A stretch of DNA of 64,000 nucleotides from NCBI RefSeq assembly GCF_026625705.1, contig NZ_CP113059.1:1-64000 (forward strand), in the 5' to 3' direction. The stretch is from Pedobacter sp. SL55. Its GTDB lineage: Bacteria; Bacteroidota; Bacteroidia; Sphingobacteriales; Sphingobacteriaceae. The translations under genes were made by a program, and so were the position numbers. Positions 23,385 through 32,528 of the stretch are shown here, one piece after another. The notes under the pieces were generated by a model. That model was not told the DNA's origin. It saw only the letters and a program-made list of their open reading frames with translations, and made no database searches. Each line of letters begins with the position of its first letter. Position 1 is the first letter of the stretch.

Positions 23385-24113
23385 TTACAACTTCTTCAAC
23401 AATTGCTGTGCATTTTCGTATTGCACCGTCCCATCAGGTATTTTTTCGAGCCAAAATTTAGTATCAGCTTTTTTACCTTCTTTTAGGTAACTCATGGCTA
23501 CCGCATAGGCGGCATCATATTTATAAACAGATTCACCTTTAAATAAATCTTCTAACAACAATCTCCCTTTTGCCACTTCGTTGGTTTCCATTAAAATTAC
23601 GCCATAGTAATAAGCTACCATGGCATTTTGAGGATCGGTGTTGTTCAATTTTGCCAACGCAACCTTAGCTTCATTATATTTTTTAGCGTTAAATAAAGTG
23701 GCAGCTTCATCTAAATCAGTTTTTTCTGCACCACGCTCAGCAACATTCATTTGAGGGGCTGTGTTAAATTGCTCATACAAATCGCCTTTCCAAGGCGCCC
23801 AAATCAACATGCCCAACACCAACACCGCAGCCATACCAGAAACCCATCTCAAATAAGAACTCAACCTAACTACCTTTGGTTGTTCTGCAGTAAAATGCTC
23901 CTTATTCAAGCTTTGCAAAGTTCCTAACAATGCGTTTCGGTCAGCATCATCAGCCAATTCCATCTCTAAATTGCTGTGAATATCATAGTAATCCGCAAGG
24001 TACTGCTTCAATTCCTCATCTTCTGTCAAGAAATTTTCGAATTCCAAGCGCTCAGCTTCGTTCAAATCTCCCTCCACATATTGGGCAGTCCATAAAATTT
24101 TGTCCTCAGTCAT
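23385..24113 (-). CDS. Membrane anti-sigma-like protein with periplasmic TPR domain
   Basis: A 242-residue protein. A cytoplasmic N-terminal region (about 1-90) has EGDLNEAERLEFENFLTED, resembling the N-terminal parts of anti-sigma factors. One membrane segment follows near 94-109 (SGMAAVLVLGMLIW), then WKGDLYEQF and TPR-like helices ending AYAVAMSYLKEGKKADTKFW. The start ATG 24113 overlaps the sigma gene stop by 8 bases (ATGACTGA), so the two are translationally coupled. It probably restrains the sigma factor and senses the periplasm. Its C-terminal half is closely similar to the protein at 31938-32528. The anti-sigma role is inferred from coupling and topology. Confidence 0.8.
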   Translation of the reverse strand: MTEDKILWTAQYVEGDLNEAERLEFENFLTEDEELKQYLADYYDIHSNLEMELADDADRNALLGTLQSLNKEHFTAEQPKVVRLSSYLRWVSGMAAVLVLGMLIWAPWKGDLYEQFNTAPQMNVAERGAEKTDLDEAATLFNAKKYNEAKVALAKLNNTDPQNAMVAYYYGVILMETNEVAKGRLLLEDLFKGESVYKYDAAYAVAMSYLKEGKKADTKFWLEKIPDGTVQYENAQQLLKKL

Positions 24114-24669
24114 TTTTTCTATCAATTAATTTAACCAAGCTTGCCATACATTCCGATTTCTTTTTTCTCAAATAACCATACGTTACACCCAAAACTTCTG
24201 CTACTTTCTCTTGCGGTTCTCCTTTCATGCTCCAGCTAATAATTTCCTTACAACGTTCGCCCAGTTTTTCGAAAGCTTTTAAAAATAAAGCAGCTTGTTC
24301 TTTCTGTTGTGCTAAAACTTCCGCCTGTTCAAATGTATCCTCGCCAATATGTAATAAATCATCCTCGTTTTTTGTTACCGGGCTTATCGATCTTTTTTTC
24401 AGTTCGTTAAGCCACTTACGCTTACAAACCAGTAGTAAAAATGGTTCAAACGGACAAGTAAGCTCTAAATTCTTATATTTTGCCTGGTTGTAAATATCCA
24501 CCAAAGCTTCCTGAAAAATATCGGCAGCATCATCTGCACTGCCATTGTTAAACAACACAAACGATTTTACTTTACCCGCACATTTCTTATAAATTTCGTT
24601 AACCAAAGCCACCTCATTGTTTAGCAGCGCAGTTACATAACGTTGGTCTTCATGTACTTTTTTGGTCAT
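24106..24669 (-). CDS. ECF-type sigma-70 factor
   Basis: A 187-residue sigma factor. Region 2 is seen in DDAADIFQEALVDIYNQA and region 4 in FEKLGERCKEIISWSMKG with the helix-turn-helix QEKVAEVLGVTYGYLRKKK. It starts at ATG 24669 (MTKKVHEDQ). The membrane-TPR gene overlaps its 3' end. Its likely targets are the divergent genes to the right (lipoprotein, PKD protein, TPR-CHAT protein), inferred from proximity. This type, with TPR-bearing partners, differs from the FecI-type sigma at 9117. Confidence 0.9.
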   Translation of the reverse strand: MTKKVHEDQRYVTALLNNEVALVNEIYKKCAGKVKSFVLFNNGSADDAADIFQEALVDIYNQAKYKNLELTCPFEPFLLLVCKRKWLNELKKRSISPVTKNEDDLLHIGEDTFEQAEVLAQQKEQAALFLKAFEKLGERCKEIISWSMKGEPQEKVAEVLGVTYGYLRKKKSECMASLVKLIDRKND

Positions 24670-25173
24670 TGATGATATTGATTTATGCTAAAGTATAATT
24701 TATTAGGGAAAGTATTTCGTTTATTAAGAAGAAAAGTTGCGCTCTACTATAAGCTAGGGAAAGTCCCGCTTTTCACTTCAAGTCCGCACTCGTTTCACTC
24801 GCTTACGGGCTTTACATTTCAATCGGGTTTAACTAACCAAGGCCTGTACTACTAGGAGCTTTCACAAAGCTCTATCCCGCTTGCTAAAGGTTTGTAAAAG
24901 CTAACGCACAATTGGCCTTTGCATTCTTTGCCAAAACTTCCAAAAAACTTCGCGTTTGCAATTAACGCAAAGAAAAATAAGAGCCACGCAAAGGACGCAA
25001 AGTTTGAAAATTGTTATGCCTCTTATACACCAACGCTTCTTTTTGGGCAAATTTCATTTTATCATTTAAAATTTTAAAAAACATAGGTAACATTTTTTGA
25101 ATGCCGTTGATATACCTCCAAACGGCGGTTGCTGAAAAGCCAAAACAGAGTAAGCTCAACTAAAAAAAATGTG
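24670..25173. other. Long divergent intergenic region with repeat fragments
   Basis: No gene is supported. The right part (about 24960-25010) contains CGCAAAG repeats (ACGCAAAGAA, CACGCAAAGGACGCAAAG) like those at the right end of the window. A block ending TTCAATCGGGTTTAACTAAC (24818-24837) recurs with one change at 38626-38645. Promoters for the divergent genes must lie here, but I see no clear consensus for them. Confidence 0.5.
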
Positions 25174-26175
25174 ATGAAAACTTTAAACTTAAAAAATACG
25201 CTCTCAAAAAATACGCTTGTAATAATTGTTTTAGCATTAACAATTTCAGCCTTGTTTCAGGCCTGCAAAAAAGACAGAACACCTAGAAACTCGGCTGCTA
25301 GCGCTAGAGAATTTACGGCATTGTTTGGACCAAGGGCACAAAAAATGCAAATTAATGCGGGCATCTCTAATACTTTCACGCTACAAGGTGGCACAAAAAT
25401 TACCATTCCAGCAAACGCCTTCAAATTAAATGGCGTAACCGTTACTGGCAACGTAGTAATTACCGCCGGCGAATTTTTAAAACGTAGTGCTGTATTATTT
25501 AGCGGCACCAACACCAACCACATTAGCGGCGCACCTTTAGAATCTGATGGCTTTATTTTTCTTAACGCATCGGTTAACGGCACAAATGTAGATAAACAGC
25601 TAGTCGCAAACATACAAATGGCTGTACCAACCACCAACACTCGCAACACCCAAATTTGGGAAGGTGTAGAAAAAGTGGACAATGCCAACCAAATGGCTTG
25701 GCAAGCGCCAGCACAAAACCCCAATGGCGCAGCCGGCGGTATTCCTCGCGAAAGCACACCGCAAGCAGGTTTTTACAACTTCGAAATGGGGAACTTAGGA
25801 TGGATCAATTGTGATGTATTTTATGCCTATACTAATCCAAAAACCACTACCAGTGTAAGCATAGCAAACAACCCGGGTAGTTTTGCAACTTTTATGGGCT
25901 TTACGGGCGAAACCTTTGTTTTCTTTTGCGCCAAAGGCAGCAACGTAGTAGCTCAACTATATACTTACGATGGCCCTAATGGTGTAAAAAGTTATACCAA
26001 CATGATGCCCGTAGGAGTTCAAGGCAAATACATTTCTTTCTCAATTAAAGATGGCAAATACTATTACGCAGAGCAAGAAACCACCATTACGGCCAACCAA
26101 AACATTACTTTAACCCTAGCCGAAACTACAGAAAGCGGCATACAACAAGTAATTAACTCATTAAATACCTATTAA
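25174..26175 (+). CDS. Hypothetical lipoprotein of the CHAT locus
   Basis: A 333-residue putative lipoprotein (lipobox LFQAC, Cys31). The middle shows TKITIPANAFKLNG, then VVITAGEFLKRSAVLFSG and PLESDGFIFLNASVNG. This pattern of beta-sandwich domains is common in Bacteroidota surface proteins. Function is not recognised. The start at ATG 25174 fits a lipoprotein signal; the frame is open to a TTG at 25129. It is divergent from the sigma pair and followed by a terminator, so it forms its own unit. Confidence 0.72.
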   Translation: MKTLNLKNTLSKNTLVIIVLALTISALFQACKKDRTPRNSAASAREFTALFGPRAQKMQINAGISNTFTLQGGTKITIPANAFKLNGVTVTGNVVITAGEFLKRSAVLFSGTNTNHISGAPLESDGFIFLNASVNGTNVDKQLVANIQMAVPTTNTRNTQIWEGVEKVDNANQMAWQAPAQNPNGAAGGIPRESTPQAGFYNFEMGNLGWINCDVFYAYTNPKTTTSVSIANNPGSFATFMGFTGETFVFFCAKGSNVVAQLYTYDGPNGVKSYTNMMPVGVQGKYISFSIKDGKYYYAEQETTITANQNITLTLAETTESGIQQVINSLNTY

Positions 26176-26196
26176 AGATATCCCAATCTGTTAACA

Positions 26197-26230
26197 CAAA
26201 AGACGAAGCTCATTTGGGCTTTGTCTTTTT
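26197..26230 (+). terminator. Rho-independent terminator
   Basis: AAAAGACGAAGC and GCTTTGTCTTTT form an interrupted stem followed by a T-run (CTTTTT). It lies 22 bases after the lipoprotein stop. Confidence 0.7.
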
Positions 26231-26363
26231 ATCGTTGATAAACCACATAGACACATAGGAGAGTGTAAACCATTATTTCTAATTCTGATTTTCTCATTTG
26301 GAAAAAACTATGTGCCTATGTGCTAAAAAAGTTGTAGAAATATTTCCTTATATTTATTTAGCC

Positions 26364-28367
26364 ATGACCAAATTACTAACCTCCATATTATGCTGTTTTT
26401 GCTTAACGGCGGCTTTAAAAGCGCAGGTATTGCCTAGTGATACCGTACCGGCAATTATCCGTTATGAAACAGCAAACGGAGTTACCAAATTTACTAGCGA
26501 GTTACGACCATTAAGAGCAATTGCAGGTGCTCCAGCGCCTTTCTACACTTATTTTTGGGAGTTTGGCGATGGTGGCTTTAGTTTCGAGGAAAATCCATCA
26601 CATATCTATACCAGATACGATTCGATTATGGTGCGTTTGTTTGCCACCAACAACTATGACGATGGCAAACGGCCCCCAACCCGACCAAAGCCTATTGTAA
26701 GGCCACTGGGGCCAAAACCTGCGGTAGCCAAGCCAATGCTTGCTGCCAATGGTAGCTCTAATTTGTTTAAAATGGGCGGCAATATAGAAATGAAAACCAA
26801 TTGTATGCCCAAACCTGGCGATGATATGATGCTGGTTTTTGGTTATCGTAATAAAGTAGAAAATGGGCAACAGAACTTAAACGGCACCATTGCCATTCTA
26901 TATAACGATGTGGAGTTTAGCAATAATAATTTCGAATTGGCAGCAGCAAGAACTTATCACCATGAAAAAAAATCAGATTTAAAACCGCTCCTGAATACTG
27001 CTTACCTAAGCAGACAGCAAAAGCCAATTTATTATGCTTCGTTAGGCGGTGGCTTAAGTTTATCCTCGGCAGAAAAAATATTATTGAAAGACCAAGCCAA
27101 GGCTTTTAAAAATCAGCAGAGCTGGAAGTTTGAAAACCTAAAACAAAACGAAGAACGTTTCGTTTTTATGCACTTTAAAACTACACCAGAAATGTTGAAA
27201 GACACCAATGCGGTAGTACGTATTTCGGGCGCTTTTATTCCAGATAATCCTTTGGTAGAAACTGAGTTTTTTAACTTAGAATTACAAATTGTTGCTTCTC
27301 ACGATCCAAACAAAATGGTATTGCGCAAGAGCAGAATGAACTATCGTTTAACTGGAAAAAACAGAGAACTTACCTATAAAGTACGCTTCCAAAATACAGG
27401 CAAAGGGCCTGCAAAAAAAATTGATGTAGGCGTTAATATTGCTGAAGTTTTTGATCCAACAATGTTAAAAGTTACCAAAACAAAACCCGAAGTAATTACC
27501 TGCGATTCGGCTTATGCCAACCAAAGCTGTTTAAAAACTTTCTTTAGGGCAGATAGTGTCCATTTTGTGTTTAGCAATATTTACCTACCCGGAATGCAGC
27601 AAAAAGGAGTTAACGATGCAGACTCTACCCAAGGTTTTGTAGAATATAAAATCAGATTTAAAGAGAAACCTCCGAAACTGCCCATCAAAAGCGGAGCAGC
27701 AATTGTCTTTGATAAAAATGAACCTATCTATACCAACAGAGCTGCTGGCAGATTTAAAATGGGTCTTTCGCCTGGCGTAATTGTAGGTTATGGTTTTCCT
27801 TTCGAGACTAATAACAACAATTACCTCAACCATAAAAATGTGGCTTTGGGCGCTACGCTATCGCCTTATGCATCGCATCGTTACTATTGGCAGGTAGAAC
27901 TTTACTTCAATTCTTTTAATGAGACAACTTATCGAGTACCCATTGCAACAGAAGTAAGGAAAGATACAGTAATTAATAATGTAGCTTACCAAATTATGGA
28001 TAAGCAGCTTTTTAAAACCACCAAAGTGGCTACCATTAATGCCGTTCCGCTACAAATGCGCTACAATATTAATAAGTATGTTGGCGTTGGTGCAGGTGCT
28101 TTGGTGGCCTTGGATATGTATAACAGAACCTCTAGCGAATTACGTTACAAATTGAGAACGCAAAACGCGTCGGGTACGGTAACAGATGTAGATTTAAACC
28201 GAGCGATGGAAGATTTAAAAGATAGCTTTTCGGAAGTTCGGGTATCTTTCTTTGCTGATGTACAACTGGGCTTGGTGCGTGTTGGACCTGCCTTGGGCTT
28301 TAGGTATATTTATGACCCAAAAACCAACAACAACCGCATGACGACTTATGTAAGCTGGAAGTTTTAA
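26364..28367 (+). CDS. PKD-domain protein with C-terminal outer membrane barrel
   Basis: A 667-residue protein starting at ATG 26364 (MTKLLTSILC). The signal peptide ends ALKAQ. A PKD domain near 40-100 has the hallmark FWEFGDGGFSFEENPSHIYT. A central region (about 320-450) with LTYKVRFQNTGKGPAKKIDV resembles DUF11-type sandwich repeats. The last 200 residues look like an outer-membrane beta-barrel (VGVGAGALVALDMY, FRYIYDPKT), ending in WKF. It probably sits in the outer membrane with binding domains attached. The last 34 coding/3' bases are duplicated beyond the RAYT cassette (see repeats). Confidence 0.78.
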   Translation: MTKLLTSILCCFCLTAALKAQVLPSDTVPAIIRYETANGVTKFTSELRPLRAIAGAPAPFYTYFWEFGDGGFSFEENPSHIYTRYDSIMVRLFATNNYDDGKRPPTRPKPIVRPLGPKPAVAKPMLAANGSSNLFKMGGNIEMKTNCMPKPGDDMMLVFGYRNKVENGQQNLNGTIAILYNDVEFSNNNFELAAARTYHHEKKSDLKPLLNTAYLSRQQKPIYYASLGGGLSLSSAEKILLKDQAKAFKNQQSWKFENLKQNEERFVFMHFKTTPEMLKDTNAVVRISGAFIPDNPLVETEFFNLELQIVASHDPNKMVLRKSRMNYRLTGKNRELTYKVRFQNTGKGPAKKIDVGVNIAEVFDPTMLKVTKTKPEVITCDSAYANQSCLKTFFRADSVHFVFSNIYLPGMQQKGVNDADSTQGFVEYKIRFKEKPPKLPIKSGAAIVFDKNEPIYTNRAAGRFKMGLSPGVIVGYGFPFETNNNNYLNHKNVALGATLSPYASHRYYWQVELYFNSFNETTYRVPIATEVRKDTVINNVAYQIMDKQLFKTTKVATINAVPLQMRYNINKYVGVGAGALVALDMYNRTSSELRYKLRTQNASGTVTDVDLNRAMEDLKDSFSEVRVSFFADVQLGLVRVGPALGFRYIYDPKTNNNRMTTYVSWKF

Positions 28368-28384
28368 GTTTTACGTGATAAATT
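28351..28384 (+). repeat. Direct repeat flanking the RAYT cassette, left copy
   Basis: 34 bases identical to 29211-29244, exactly 860 bp apart. This copy spans the stop codon of the PKD gene (SWKF, then TAA). Similarity extends upstream imperfectly (ATGACGACTTATG versus ATGACAACCTACT). Confidence 0.85.
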
Positions 28385-28395
28385 AGGTAAGCATT

Positions 28396-28424
28396 AACCC
28401 TTTGGTTGGTGTTATCACCAACCA
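28396..28424 (+). repeat. REP-like hairpin 1
   Basis: TTGGTTGGTG TTAT CACCAACCAA makes a 10-bp perfect stem with a 4-base loop, preceded by AACCC. It is the best-formed of five related copies around the RAYT gene. Confidence 0.8.
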
Positions 28425-28462
28425 ACAGCCTATTATTCCAAATGAAAAGCAATATCTACTAT

Positions 28463-28490
28463 CGTGGCTGGCGATAACACCGAACCACGG
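28463..28490 (-). repeat. REP-like hairpin 2, inverted
   Basis: CGTGGCTGGCGATAACACC with GAACCACGG is a diverged copy of the same hairpin in the opposite orientation to copy 1. Confidence 0.65.
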
Positions 28491-28529
28491 GCAAATAACA
28501 ACTTCAGAATTAACCGTCAAAGCTCAACA

Positions 28530-28559
28530 AACCCTTTGGTTGTTGTTATTACCAACCAA
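28530..28559 (+). repeat. REP-like hairpin 3
   Basis: AACCCTTTGGTTGTTGTTAT then TACCAACCAA is in the same orientation as copy 1, with two or three changes. It lies 31 bases before the RAYT start. Confidence 0.7.
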
Positions 28560-28590
28560 TCCAAATCCAACCAATCCAATCAGTAATCTT

Positions 28591-29103
28591 ATGAAAGGTA
28601 ACATTGAATTCTTTACTGCCACTTGTTTAAACTGGCAAAATCTTTTGGAAGCTGAAACACATAAAAAAATCGTGCTAGCAAGTCTAAAGTTTCTAGTAGA
28701 AGAAAATAGGATATGGCTTTACGCCTACGTGATCATGCCCAATCATATCCATCTACTTTGGCGTAAACAAGATCTCTGGATAGAAAATAGTATTGCTCAG
28801 AACTTCTTGAAATACACCGCCCAACAAATAAAGTTTAATTTATTGGCCAACAATCCGCAAGAGTTAGTTAAATACAAAAGCTCTCAAGCAGATAGGCAGT
28901 ATCATTTTTGGGAAAGAAGACCTCATCAAGCAACTATGAACAATAGAAATATCGTAGAACAGAAATTAAACTACATACATCAAAATCCAGTTAAGAAGGG
29001 CTTATGTCTATCGAATTTAGATTATCCATATTCTTCTGCAAACTTCTATGAAGGGAGAGGTAATGATATGCTATTAACTCATTATATGGATCACATTTGG
29101 TAG
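28591..29103 (+). CDS. REP-associated tyrosine transposase (RAYT, Y1 family)
   Basis: A 170-residue HUH endonuclease of the IS200/IS605-like TnpA_REP group. The HUH motif is seen in YVIMPNHIHLLW. The catalytic Tyr is likely the one in LNYIHQNPVKKG, a stretch conserved in the family. Arg/Trp-rich FWERRPHQATM follows the usual pattern. RAYTs nick single-stranded REP hairpins, and five such hairpins flank this gene. The start ATG 28591 (MKGNIEFFTA) is chosen because the frame upstream runs through the REP copies. The whole cassette lies between 34-base direct repeats. Confidence 0.9.
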   Translation: MKGNIEFFTATCLNWQNLLEAETHKKIVLASLKFLVEENRIWLYAYVIMPNHIHLLWRKQDLWIENSIAQNFLKYTAQQIKFNLLANNPQELVKYKSSQADRQYHFWERRPHQATMNNRNIVEQKLNYIHQNPVKKGLCLSNLDYPYSSANFYEGRGNDMLLTHYMDHIW

Positions 29104-29108
29104 AAAGA

Positions 29109-29136
29109 GTGGTTGGTGATAACACCAAACCACAGG
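29109..29136 (-). repeat. REP-like hairpin 4, inverted
   Basis: GTGGTTGGTGATAACACCAA then ACCACAGG starts 5 bases after the RAYT stop. It matches copy 2 better than copy 1, so the gene is bracketed by oppositely oriented copies. Confidence 0.78.
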
Positions 29137-29163
29137 CAAACCCACAATGACTGAATTACTACG

Positions 29164-29190
29164 AACCTTTGGTTGGTAGTATCAATAACC
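29164..29190 (+). repeat. REP-like hairpin 5
   Basis: AACCTTTGGTTGGTAGTATC then AATAACC is a degraded copy in the orientation of copy 1, just before the right direct repeat. Confidence 0.6.
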
Positions 29191-29210
29191 CAAACAAATG
29201 ACAACCTACT

Positions 29211-29244
29211 TAAGCTGGAAGTTTTAAGTTTTACGTGATAAATT
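29211..29244 (+). repeat. Direct repeat flanking the RAYT cassette, right copy
   Basis: This is identical over 34 bases to 28351-28384, the end of the PKD gene. Translated in frame with the preceding ATGACAACC it would again give an SWKF-stop ending. It lies 43 bases before the TPR-CHAT gene. Confidence 0.85.
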
Positions 29245-29287
29245 GTAGGTTTGGGCTAGTAACTGGAATTTACTCAACTGAAAACCT

Positions 29288-31955
29288 ATGCCCTGCCGAT
29301 ACTTAAAATATGTATGCTTACTGCTCTTGCTTTTACAAAGCAGTTTAGTAATAGCGCAGGGCGATGATTTGCAAACCAAATTAAAAAGCTTTAAGGCAAA
29401 TAATGATCTTACCAATTGGATTTACGAGCAGCTAGATTACGCCAACGAAAATCCTCAAACGGCAACCGAAAACATTCTTAAAATTCAGAAAGAGCGTTGG
29501 CGGAATGCCAAAACCGACGAAGAACGTTTTGCTTGGCTAAACCTACTGAGCACTTTGGCTTACTACCAGTTATTAGACGGCAATATTTTTGGCTCCATCA
29601 GTTCTTATGAAAATGCCCTCAGCTTTTTTCGAAAACATAAAATATTAGATTATGATGTTGTAGAGTACATCTACAAACCTTTAGGGAATAACTACACCCG
29701 ACTTGGCGACTATGAACGAGCCTTGTTCATCCAAAAACAGAGTATAGAATTTCAGCATTCTTACAGCGAAGACAAAAACAAAACCGCGGCCATTTATTGT
29801 AATATGGCTATTTCCTACCGCTCAATGGGCAAATTAGAAGATGCTTATAAAGCAATTGAAAGTGGACTAGAATTAAAATCCGATAATTTTAATCGTATAA
29901 TGCTAAATAACGTTTATGCCGATGTATTATACGATGATGGCAATTACAAAAAAGCAGCAACAGTTATAGAAAGTAACATTAGTAAACAGAAGGCCAGCAA
30001 TGCCGAAAATGCCTATTGGCTAATGAGCTCGTACACTACTGCCGGTAATATCTATTTAAAGCAGCAACAAATTACAAAAGCTGGTGTTTTTTATGCAAAA
30101 GCGTTGCAGTTGCTAGCTCATTATTATCCTCATGGCAGAATACGTGAACGAGCCAACCTTTATACTCAAATTGGGGCAACCTATTTGACACAAAACAAAA
30201 CAAACGAGGCCATTAGCTATGCGCAAAAAACATTAAAAACACTGGGCATTAACACTACACAAAATATTTATGGCGATAATAAGTTAGTAGAAGTTTTTAT
30301 GCTGTTAGCAAAAGCTCATCTGCAATTAAAACAGTCCGAAAAAGCACTGCAGAATATCAATTTAAGTCTACTTTCTGCAGATAAAATTAGAAATGAATTT
30401 GCCGCAGATAAAACTAAGGAGCGATTACAAGACTACCTTAAACAAATTGTAGAGCAAGGAATTGAAATCAGCTATCAACTTTACGAGCAAACCAAAGACA
30501 AGAAGTATTTACAACAGATTTTAACTTTAGCAGAGCAGAGCAAAAGCCGAACCTTGCTAGATCAAATGCAGCGAAATCAACAATCGGTTTCGAACAATAT
30601 CAAAAACGATAGTCTTTTCCTTAAAAAGCAACAACTGGAACGTAACATCAGCTTTTTAGAAAAACAAGCAATAGAAGAACCTAATCAACACGCTACCGAA
30701 AACATCGAAAGCTTAAAGTACGACTTGGCTTTGGTAAACAAAACGCTATCTAAAAAATATCAATACTTAAATTTTGAGGATTACCAAACCCCTATTCAAA
30801 TTCAAAAACTGCCCAATCATCGGTTTATCGAATACTTTATCGGAGAAAAAGACGTGTACATCATTAATATTTATCAGCATAAAATAGAAAACGTAATCAA
30901 ATTACCCCAGGCAGAGAAAATAAAATCAGACCTACGAAATTTCGTACAAACGTATTTTCATAGTGGTGCTAATGCCATGCTGAACAATCCGAAAGCCTTT
31001 TTTAAGGCCTCTCATGATATTTATCAATTCATATTAGCGCCAATAAAGCTTAAGCCATATGAACAGTTAACCATTATACCCGACGGGATTTTAGGTTATC
31101 TCTCTTTTGATGGTCTAATTACCCAAAACAACTATACCGAAAATATCGGCAAATGGCCATTTTTAATTAAAAACCATACTATAGATTACGCTTTTTCTAT
31201 TCAAACACTACTTACAGAAAAGAAAGCAACAACATCAAACACTTTTTCTGGTTTATTTATTACGCATAGCGAAGGCAATAAAACTCAATTAAACGCCATT
31301 ACCACCGAAGCCGGTTTAATTAAGAAGTACGTTGCGGGCAATTTTTTATTTGACAATGAAGTAAACCCAAAATCTTTTGAGCAATTATTTACCAAGAGCA
31401 AAGTAATGCACATTGGTACCCATGCTTATTTAACCGGAGTAAACCACGAACCAACCTTAGATTTTGGCAAAGAAAAAAATGTATTTGTTCGAGCTTTCGG
31501 CCAAGCAAAGTGCACCTTCTCTGGTAGTGCTTAGTGCTTGCCAAACAGCAGATGGCATATTGGCCAATGGAGAAGGAATTATTAGTTTATCAAGAGGTTT
31601 TAATGCCATTGGCACCACTGCAACCATTGCCAGCTTGTGGAATGTAAATGATAATGCTGCTGCACAAATTATGGCAGGTTTCTATCAATCACTCGAAAAA
31701 AATAAAAATGCCAGCGAAGCACTTAGACAAGCCAAACTAAATTGGCTTAGCACGGCTAAAACCAGTAATGCCATGCTTCTTCCGTATTATTGGGACAGTT
31801 TAATTTATATGGGTAAAAACCAAGAAATTGAATTACAAAAACCCATTAACTGGCTAGAAAAACCATTCTTAGCTATTTATTGTGTACTCTTGCTGGCATC
31901 TATTTTCGCTATTAGAAAAGTAAAACTTGCAAAAAGACTATTGCCTAACGGTTAA
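29288..31955 (+). pseudogene. Secreted TPR-CHAT domain protease-like protein, frameshifted
   Basis: About 888 residues when one A is removed from the A7 run at 31473-31479. A signal peptide (CLLLLLLQSSLVIAQ) is followed by several TPRs (about 80-410), a coiled-coil stretch near 435-480, and a C-terminal CHAT domain, the caspase-like peptidase fold. The catalytic dyad is His712 (HIGTHAYLTG) and Cys751 (VVLSACQTADG). A membrane segment (FLAIYCVLLLASIFAI) lies near the C terminus, with a short basic tail. Topology therefore places the peptidase outside the cytoplasm. The break lies between the two catalytic residues; otherwise the frame is clean. Substrate unknown. The 3' end overlaps the convergent gene by 18 bases. 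Confidence 0.82.
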
Positions 31956-32528
31956 ATTTTCCAATTTTGCTAAAATTTCTTGCGATTGATTATAGTAAAT
32001 GGTGTTTTTGGGCACTTTTACGAGCCAACTCTTGCTCTCCGCATTCTTTTCTTCCTTCAAAAAAATAAGTGATAAAAGATAAGCTGCCTCCGCTTTGCTA
32101 TTGCCATCATTACTGGCATAAATTGGATACAATACTTTTTTGGCAATTTCTAAATTATCATTAGCGATTAAAACCATAGCGTATTTTTTTGCTAAGCTCA
32201 GTTTATTTTTATTGTTGAGATACAATTTAGAAACGAGTTGCGCAGCAGCATCATAGTTTCCCTGCTTAAAATAGGTTGCAGCCTGCTTAAACTCTAACGC
32301 AGGTTCTTCGGCTAACTTTGCAACTATAAAACGATGATCAATCTGGTAAAGTTCGTAAAGATTAGGCCTCCAAGATAGCCAAGCTAATGAACCAACTGCA
32401 ACTACGAGAAGAAGCTTTGCAACAGCATTTGTCAAAAATGCTTTTAGCTTTACAACTATGGTAGCTTTTAAAGTATTGTGCCCAACTCCCGAAGACGCAT
32501 CGGTCTTTGGAAAAGCAAAGGTGTTCAT
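31938..32528 (-). CDS. Small membrane-anchored TPR protein, paralog of the anti-sigma-like protein
   Basis: A 196-residue protein with a short cytoplasmic N terminus (about 37 residues), a membrane segment near 36-50 (AVAKLLLVVAVGSLAWLSW) and a periplasmic TPR region. Its C-terminal half aligns with that of the protein at 23385-24113: LYELYQ/LYEQFN, FKQAATYFKQGNYDAA/LDEAATLFNAKKYNEA, AESKSWLVKVP/ADTKFWLEKIP. It lacks the long cytoplasmic, presumed sigma-binding region, and has no sigma gene beside it. It might compete for or assemble with the other TPR protein. It starts at ATG 32528. Confidence 0.75.
   Translation of the reverse strand: MNTFAFPKTDASSGVGHNTLKATIVVKLKAFLTNAVAKLLLVVAVGSLAWLSWRPNLYELYQIDHRFIVAKLAEEPALEFKQAATYFKQGNYDAAAQLVSKLYLNNKNKLSLAKKYAMVLIANDNLEIAKKVLYPIYASNDGNSKAEAAYLLSLIFLKEEKNAESKSWLVKVPKNTIYYNQSQEILAKLENLTVRQ

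Noticed and set aside
24962..25159. A 65-codon minus-strand open frame
   Set aside because: It is built from the CGCAAAG repeat and AT-rich spacer and begins at a non-ATG or weak start; no domain is seen.
28402..28590. An upstream extension of the RAYT frame
   Set aside because: It translates the REP hairpins and repetitive Pro/Asn sequence; the family start is at 28591.
28396..29190. REP copies considered as a CRISPR array
   Set aside because: Spacing is irregular, orientation alternates and copies diverge; the RAYT gene explains them.
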